Positions 58,944-64,000 of a DNA stretch of 64,000 bases are shown in pieces. How positions within the stretch are numbered: the first letter of the stretch is position 1; each line of letters opens with the position of its first letter. The stretch covers positions 158,968-222,967 of the forward strand of contig BGKB01000113.1 of NCBI GenBank assembly GCA_003116975.1, given 5' to 3'. The position numbers and the translations under genes are program-made. The DNA is from Aurantiochytrium sp. KH105. Taxonomy: Eukaryota > Sar > Bigyra > Thraustochytrida > Thraustochytriidae. Below the pieces are notes generated by a model that was given only the letters and a program-made list of their open reading frames with translations, was not told the DNA's origin and did no database searches.

Positions 58944-59722
58944 CCCTGGCTCGCCACATAAAACGGGACGAAATTGGGACGAAATCTCTGCTTACGTTAT
59001 CCGTCTGGGCATGGTCAGATCTACACCGTGTGTTATGAAACTGAGCTCAGTTCTAGGTTTCCATATCTAGATTACTATACCAAAGTTTTAGATTCCAAAA
59101 AGTGTTTTTGATTGAGATTTAGATGAAAGACTGATTTGGCGGCTGCGAGTATAAAGTGGTCTATTTGATCAGAATAGGTCTCGTCCCGAAAAACGGGACG
59201 AATTATAAAAAAAAATAATAAAGACTAAGACCTTCTTGGAGTTTCGTGTAGTACATTCAAAAATTGCGTTGCGCTCGGATAAACTATTGTTGCGGTGCTC
59301 GCACGTCACCATCCTCAAAGGCATGCGTCATGGTGTGGACGAAGTTGCGCTCCCAACCACAGCGCGAAAAAGGATGGCGCGAGAGCAGCTGCGGCACGTC
59401 TGCTGGGTGGTCTCGTTGCGCGACGCAATGCGAGGCCAAGGTGAGACTGTGCAGCCGTCGCAGCTATCAACGAAGAGCGGTGGTTAGGCTCCCGCTAGAA
59501 CGTCAACAAGTACCCACTCTGCAGATCAAGCTTAATCATGTCTACTGAGTGAATCTCCCCGAGAACCTGCATGGAGACGGAGGAATCACCATGTCAACGC
59601 GCGAGATGAAAAGTTGATCTGGGGTATTTCTTTCAATGACTTTTCTGATTCGTCCGGTCCTGCACCCTGTTTCGGCAAAACTATTTCGCCGACAATTTCG
59701 TCGGGACGAAATTTAGCCAAGG
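58944..59722. mobile_element. Non-autonomous DNA transposon, copy 2 (about 779 bp, inverted relative to copy 1)
   Basis: The ends are CCCTGGCT (58944) and the complement of CCTTGGCTA (59714-59722), close to copy 1's 9-bp terminal repeat. The internal sequence runs in reverse order relative to 21826-22652 with extensive similarity, including the TTTCGTCCCG repeats and the short ORF. Flanks GTAT (58940-58943) and CCAT (59723-59726) do not form a clean duplication, so the copy is older or altered. It lies 117 bp after the paralog B stop codon. Confidence 0.88.
59236..59487 (+). other. Conserved short ORF inside transposon copy 2
   Basis: An 83-codon frame matches the minus-strand ORF in copy 1 (22105-22377), with RHGVDE, LRHVCWV and QPSQLSTKSGG in common. 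No domain is recognised. Confidence 0.35.
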
Positions 59723-59827
59723 CCATAATTCAAACGCAAGGTATCCTAAGCCGTGAGTCAAATACAAGGCATCATAATCCATGATTCAAATGCAAGGTAC
59801 CATAAGTTGTGAGTCAAATGCAAGGCT
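59723..59827. repeat. About 28-bp tandem repeat array interrupted by the transposon
   Basis: Units begin TCAAATGCAAGG and end near GTGAG or CATGAT, with about three and a half copies after the element. The sequence CAAATGCAAAGTA immediately left of the element (about 58930-58942) looks like the start of another unit, so the element seems to have landed inside this array. Confidence 0.75.
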
Positions 59828-60187
59828 TTTGGTCCAGAGACTTGCTATCAGCACGCAAAGATTGCTAGGAATGGCCAGAAACGGTGCTGTTTATTTGGCT
59901 GCCGCATGGAGGAAAAGACCATTGTCGATTTGGATCGCCTTGTGCGATTCGCTTACAAGGAAAAAAGCCAAGGAAGTGAAAACGAAATACCTCGATCGCA
60001 AATGTCTCGGTACGTCACAAGATCGTTCGAAGCTCTGATCATCTTGAAAGCATTCTTTTAATGAAAAGCCTTATAAGTTACAGCTCCTACATTGCGTGTC
60101 TACCCTCGGTGCGCCAATACGATCCCGATGCCGTTTCTAGGCGAATTGGAAAGTGTAAAAGCCGTGCGAGATATCGCTTGCAAGAGT
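59828..60187. other. Gap between the repeat array and the Lys-rich gene
   Basis: 360 bp with no supported gene; an 85-codon frame near 59781-60038 overlaps the repeat array and is not called. Confidence 0.5.
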
Positions 60188-60865
60188 CTAAGTTGTTTTG
60201 GTGCCCGTTTCCCTGAGCCTTTTATTGAGCTCTGATGCGGGCTCAGCTTCATATGTTTTGACGGGCCTGATCACCCGACCTGTCCCTGTCACGCGGGTCG
60301 TTTGGGCACGCTTTTCAGGATCAACGGACTGTCGTCTGTTCGTCTTGTGCTGAGGTGTCGCTCGATTGGCGTGAGAGGCACTTCGTTGGATTGGGGGGCG
60401 CGCAGGTGATGCAGCAGCAGCAGCAGCAGCAGCAGCAGATTTCTTTTCGACGGCGGCTTCAGCGCGTGCCTTTTTCTTTGCGACATGAGGAGTCTCTGTC
60501 TTGAGACGCGCATCTGTAGTGTTTGCACTACCTTTGGAGGCGCGAAGATTAACAATGAGGTCCGTAACGGTGTCGTCGGTGAGATACCCCTTTGTTGCCA
60601 TAAATTTGGCAAGCTTGATGAATTTCTTTTGCATCTTTTCTTTCTTTTTCTCCTTTTTCCGCTTCTTGGCCTCCTCGGCACTCAGACCACCGAGTGCTTC
60701 GCTCAGCTTTCTCTTCTGGCTCTTTGCCTGCTTTTCCGTCTTGCCGTGGGCTTTGCTCTTGGTCTCGAGACTTGCAGATGTGTCTCTTCTTTCCCCATTA
60801 CGTTGCACATCAATATCGCCGACTTTGACATTGCTATCGAGATCGTGCTTGCGGGATTGAGCCAT
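60188..60865 (-). CDS. Lys/Ala-rich basic protein, probably nuclear or nucleolar
   Basis: This 225-aa protein has a charged N terminus, a basic core (EEAKKRKKEKKKEKMQKKF) and a short helical segment (FIKLAKFMATKGYLTDDTVTDL). An Ala run follows, encoded by a GCA/CAG array on the plus strand (60413-60441), and then a basic, Ser/Thr/Arg-rich C-terminal tail. No enzyme domain is visible. The composition suggests a nuclear or nucleolar protein; the family is unknown. TTTATAAA lies only a few bases upstream of the chosen ATG (60865). If that is a real TATA box, the true start could be an internal Met (for example before QKKF or ATKGY). Confidence 0.65.
   Translation of the reverse strand: MAQSRKHDLDSNVKVGDIDVQRNGERRDTSASLETKSKAHGKTEKQAKSQKRKLSEALGGLSAEEAKKRKKEKKKEKMQKKFIKLAKFMATKGYLTDDTVTDLIVNLRASKGSANTTDARLKTETPHVAKKKARAEAAVEKKSAAAAAAAAASPARPPIQRSASHANRATPQHKTNRRQSVDPEKRAQTTRVTGTGRVIRPVKTYEAEPASELNKRLRETGTKTT
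60413..60441 (-). repeat. Coding CAG array (poly-Ala run)
   Basis: About nine CAG units on the plus strand encode an Ala run in the Lys-rich gene. Confidence 0.9.
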
Positions 60866-62544
60866 CTTTATAAACGCGTAGAAGATGTAAAGCTTTACAA
60901 CAAGTCAAATCTGTATGCACTTGAAGGAGCTGTTTCGCACCTTCTCTGCCGCCGACACGCGAGAACTTTGAGGCGTGTCTCGTACAGAAAACAGAAGCAG
61001 CCGTTGTGCCCGTTCGTCGGGGCGCTTTATCCACCCCGCTCGTCGGTAGCAAAGCGCAAGGCTCTCGAGCGAAGAAACCCTGACGACGGCTCTTGCAACG
61101 CTCGTGCGCGCAGTCTTTTTCGCCCCGGGCCGTGGCGTAGCTGACTAGTTGAATTGAGCTCACCCTTCGAGACGCACGCGGCGTTGCAGCCTGTTCCCTA
61201 CCTTGCCTTCCCTTGCCTCCCCTCCCTGGCAAGGACGCGCAGCGGCGCGAGAAGCGGCACGCACGCGCGCGCACACGCGTGATGCGAGAGCAGTCGAGCG
61301 GCCGAGCGAGCACGCACCGTACGCACAATCAGCGCAAAGGCCGTTTGCTTGCTGCAGCTGGCTCACTTGCTTGAATAATTGACAGCTCATGGGAAAAAAA
61401 ATTGAAATGTAAACAGTAATAAGCTAAAACAAGCCTGCTTGATGGTCTGTGCGTCGGAAGAAGCAATATGCCAACATTAAAGCTGACAAGCTTGCTTGCC
61501 TGTAGTACATCATAAGAATCCGTCCGCTGAGGGGGGAACAAGCCGATGGATGCAAAGGCCATGAACATGACAACAGCCAGGTTGCTTGCTTGCTCATCCA
61601 AAGACTCCCTCCGTCCAAAACAGAAGAAAACGCTTCTTCATCAGCAAAAAAAAATTGCAAAAAAAAAAAAAAAAAAACATTCAACACCGGGACTTCGCGT
61701 GCAGTCCCCTATCACACTACTAACCCGGCCCTACGTGACTTTTCTGCTCAGTGCGAATGAGATGAGGAGTTGCCCACGTGGTATGATCGAATGTATAGCA
61801 ACAAGAAAGATGCGCATTTATAAAGACAATACGCGTTTCTCGAGAAGAGGTGACGCAGAGAAGACAGGGCTTTTTGTTGGCATCGCACCGAGGAAAGCGT
61901 CGTATTGAGAAATGCCCGAGGTATTGCATTCGTTTTAGATATTGCGCCGCTTCAGCGACGAGCTCATGCCCATCTTCTAGAGGCCCACGTCCTGCAGCAT
62001 TTGACAGGCCCTCTTTGTGGAAGGCCCTCTTCGTACGAAGCTCAACAGCTAAAGTAGCCCGCCTAAAAGGACCCTCGCCACCTCTTCAGGAACGCGGTGG
62101 CGGCGTCATGACCTTTATTATCTTTCGAATCCAGATCCGCTGCGCATGAGACCCGCTGCGGTGTGATGCGATGCCAAATGATGGCTGACACGCCAGCATC
62201 AGCGAGCGGTCCATCCCTTGTTGATCTGCAGGCCGAGCCTGGCGCCGCGCTCGACAGGCCACTGCGCGATGGGCTGTGAAGAACCCACATAAACGGCGTA
62301 GATTTCAAAGTTGCCACCGTCGCGTTGAGCAGGACGAGGTCGAACTGCGCGGCGCGCAGCACGCCGCTGCCAAAAGTTTGCCATCATTGATGACGACTTG
62401 TATGTAGTACACGCTCGCCATCCTGGCCTCGTTTGGTACGCGTCACGAGGGCGTGCAGGGAAGAGAAGGCCGGAGAAGAGCCCCCGGCACGCGCGATGCA
62501 GAGTGATGTGAGGGTGGCTTCCCTGGAAGCCTCTTGAATACGTA

Positions 62545-62563
62545 CATTTCTCGGCATTTCTCG
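62545..62563. repeat. 19-bp motif shared with 51818-51836
   Basis: Identical CATTTCTCGGCATTTCTCG to the site at 51818, in the same orientation. Confidence 0.85.
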
Positions 62564-63892
62564 CACTCGACGACGATCTTGACAAACAGAGAGATTATCA
62601 TCGTCTTGCGGAGACGCCGCCGCGCAGGCGGGCAGGCAGCCCTGATGCGCGTGCTTGGCGGACGCTGTCGCAAGCCTCGCAGTGCCCATACGCGCGCAGG
62701 GGGCGCGCTCACCACAGTTCTCGGCGCAGAGTCTCGCCGCTGGGAGCAACATGGAGATCGAGAGTGCGGGTGCTTGTGGCGCGAGCAACGAGCGCGGGGA
62801 GGCCAAGACGTGGCTGTATCGATGGAGACGCGCATTCCGGGAAGACTGCCTCGCGCTGCCCGACGACGTGAGCATTAGAATAAAAAACAGCAAGCAAGAA
62901 AGAAAGACCACCGCAGCGCCCAGGATGCTGTGAGCGCTTACGGTGCGTCGCGTCAAGTGCAGTCATGCTGTCTGCAAGTTTATACTTTGTGAAAGTCGAT
63001 GTTGAAGCCGATGCTGGCGACCAAGCAGGGTTCAGGTCAATGAGTCGATGCGGGCACGACCGCTCGCTTTGCAATCATGGTGTCAAACGCACAGCGAGTG
63101 AAAGGCCTATGCACAATATTCCAGATCAGCGAGAAAACATTGCAAGGAGGACCGCCGTCATGCGTTGCGTCATGCATACTGTGCCCTCTTAGGCGTCAAG
63201 CCTGTTGTCGCCTGCGGTGTTGCTCTGCTTCTTACTTGGACAAAACAGCAGCGCGAGGGCGAAGTAGCTTCTTCCAATAGGTATGCGTCACACGAGCGCC
63301 GGCCTCACTGTCGACTTCGAGATACTGTTCAGGCCTATGCCAGTGTGTCATTGATCCATATCACGCTTACGGATATGATCAGCCAGGTACACTTTTTGTA
63401 GCAGTCGACGCGATGAAATGAGAGACAGAGCCGCGGCAAAGACGGAGATCGAGGCTGGCCGTGGCTAGATGGGTCAAGTTCAAACGAGAATTCGAGGCGC
63501 TCAGAGCAAGTCGGTCCCAATTAGCCTCCGCGCGTCGTGTTGCCATGTCCATGATTATGTTTTGAGTCATGATGCCGCGGAATTTCTTGCGCGCCTCTTT
63601 CATGCCAGCAAAATGTTCTTCGCGCCCCCATCCTTGAAGAAGTGAACGCACTCTTGAAAATGACAATCGACAAGTTCGGCAGTTGGAGTATTTTAATAAT
63701 TAAGTTGCTACTGTTGTGATGGCTAGGTAAGTAAGTGTCGGCAGTCTCTCTAAAAACTTTCTCAGGACAGCACCGATTGGAAGAGTTTCTCATCAGCAAA
63801 AGAGTGCTTGAGGTGCGCTCTCCTCGCAACTGCAGTCATGCCCTCGGAGATTTGTGACGCCGCCGCCGCATCTCCCGTCGTCTGTCTATCTT

Positions 63893-63945
63893 GGTTGCTT
63901 GGCTGGCGGGCTTGCTGGCTTGCGGGCTGGCGGGCTTGCGGGCTA
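63893..63945. repeat. GGCGGGCTTGC-type tandem repeat
   Basis: Degenerate 12-14 bp units of GCTGGCGGGCTTGC and GCTTGCGGGCTGGC are repeated three to four times near the right edge. Confidence 0.75.
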
Positions 63946-64000
63946 GCCATCCCTCTGTCCACGAAGCTCGCCATTGGCGACTCGGATGAAGATACCCTGC

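Larger units (their letters stand above)
60866..64000. other. Right-end region without a convincing gene
   Basis: 3.1 kb. It contains an A19 run near 61658-61677, the second copy of the 19-bp motif (62545-62563), a speculative two-exon ORF at 62751-63192 described as a finding, and a GCGGGCTTGCTGGC-type repeat at about 63893-63945. An ORF on the minus strand near the edge (63974-63762) translates that repeat and is not called. Nothing else is supported. Confidence 0.5.

Noticed and set aside
63762-63974. 70-codon minus-strand frame near the right edge
   Set aside because: Mostly encoded by the GCTTGCGGGC repeat. May be part of a gene outside the window, but nothing supports that.
1-64000. 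CRISPR arrays, tRNA and rRNA genes
   Set aside because: Scanned by eye for evenly spaced repeats, T-loop GTTC patterns and rRNA signatures; none convincing. Short repeats here are STRs or transposon parts.

Overview
This window is nuclear DNA from a GC-rich, intron-poor microbial eukaryote. It encodes mitochondrial, ER, nuclear-pore and chromatin proteins (MCC beta, SDHC, STT3, PDIA6-type PDI, SIN3, NUP160), and nearly all genes are single open reading frames. The pair of folate/biopterin-type (BT1) transporters and the general style suggest a stramenopile, most likely a thraustochytrid (Labyrinthulomycetes). That placement is an inference from gene content; no rRNA or marker gene is present to prove it.

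Layout. 1-13.4 kb: a truncated secreted G8-domain protein, an alpha/beta hydrolase, a WW/coiled-coil protein, mitochondrial methylcrotonoyl-CoA carboxylase beta, a membrane-anchored fusion of a carboxypeptidase-like and a gamma-glutamylcyclotransferase-like domain, and a MORN-repeat protein. 13.8-25.8 kb: a seven-TM THH1/TOM1-type protein, a twin CX9C protein separated from SIN3 by one in-frame stop, SIN3, a non-autonomous DNA transposon, an acidic protein with a tiny first exon, and a double MAPR (cytochrome b5-like) protein. 27-38 kb: SDHC, a PDIA6 homolog, a ModF/PhrA-type tandem ABC ATPase, an ATG14-like protein and STT3. 38.6-51.2 kb: NUP160, a 1274-aa EF-hand-like/coiled-coil protein, a WW+WH2/thymosin-like protein and an unrecognised acidic-tailed protein. 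53.7-60.9 kb: two tandem BT1-family transporters, a second inverted copy of the transposon, and a Lys-rich protein. From 60.9 kb to the end I see no convincing gene.

Neighbours are mostly on opposite strands: about 18 of 22 adjacent pairs are convergent or divergent. Divergent gaps are long and carry short tandem repeats (CAGG, CCTGG, GCAGA, CAG, CACCG), while convergent gaps are often short (69 bp at the tightest). The genes do not form one pathway. Several serve mitochondria (MCC beta, SDHC, the CX9C protein, probably the ABC ATPase) or the secretory pathway (STT3, PDIA6).

Most unusual items: the M14-like/GGCT-like fusion in which key catalytic residues of both domains appear substituted; the in-frame CX9C-TAA-SIN3 arrangement; and the two inverted copies of a roughly 0.8-kb element with 9-bp terminal repeats and many copies of a TTTCGTCCCG hairpin arm.
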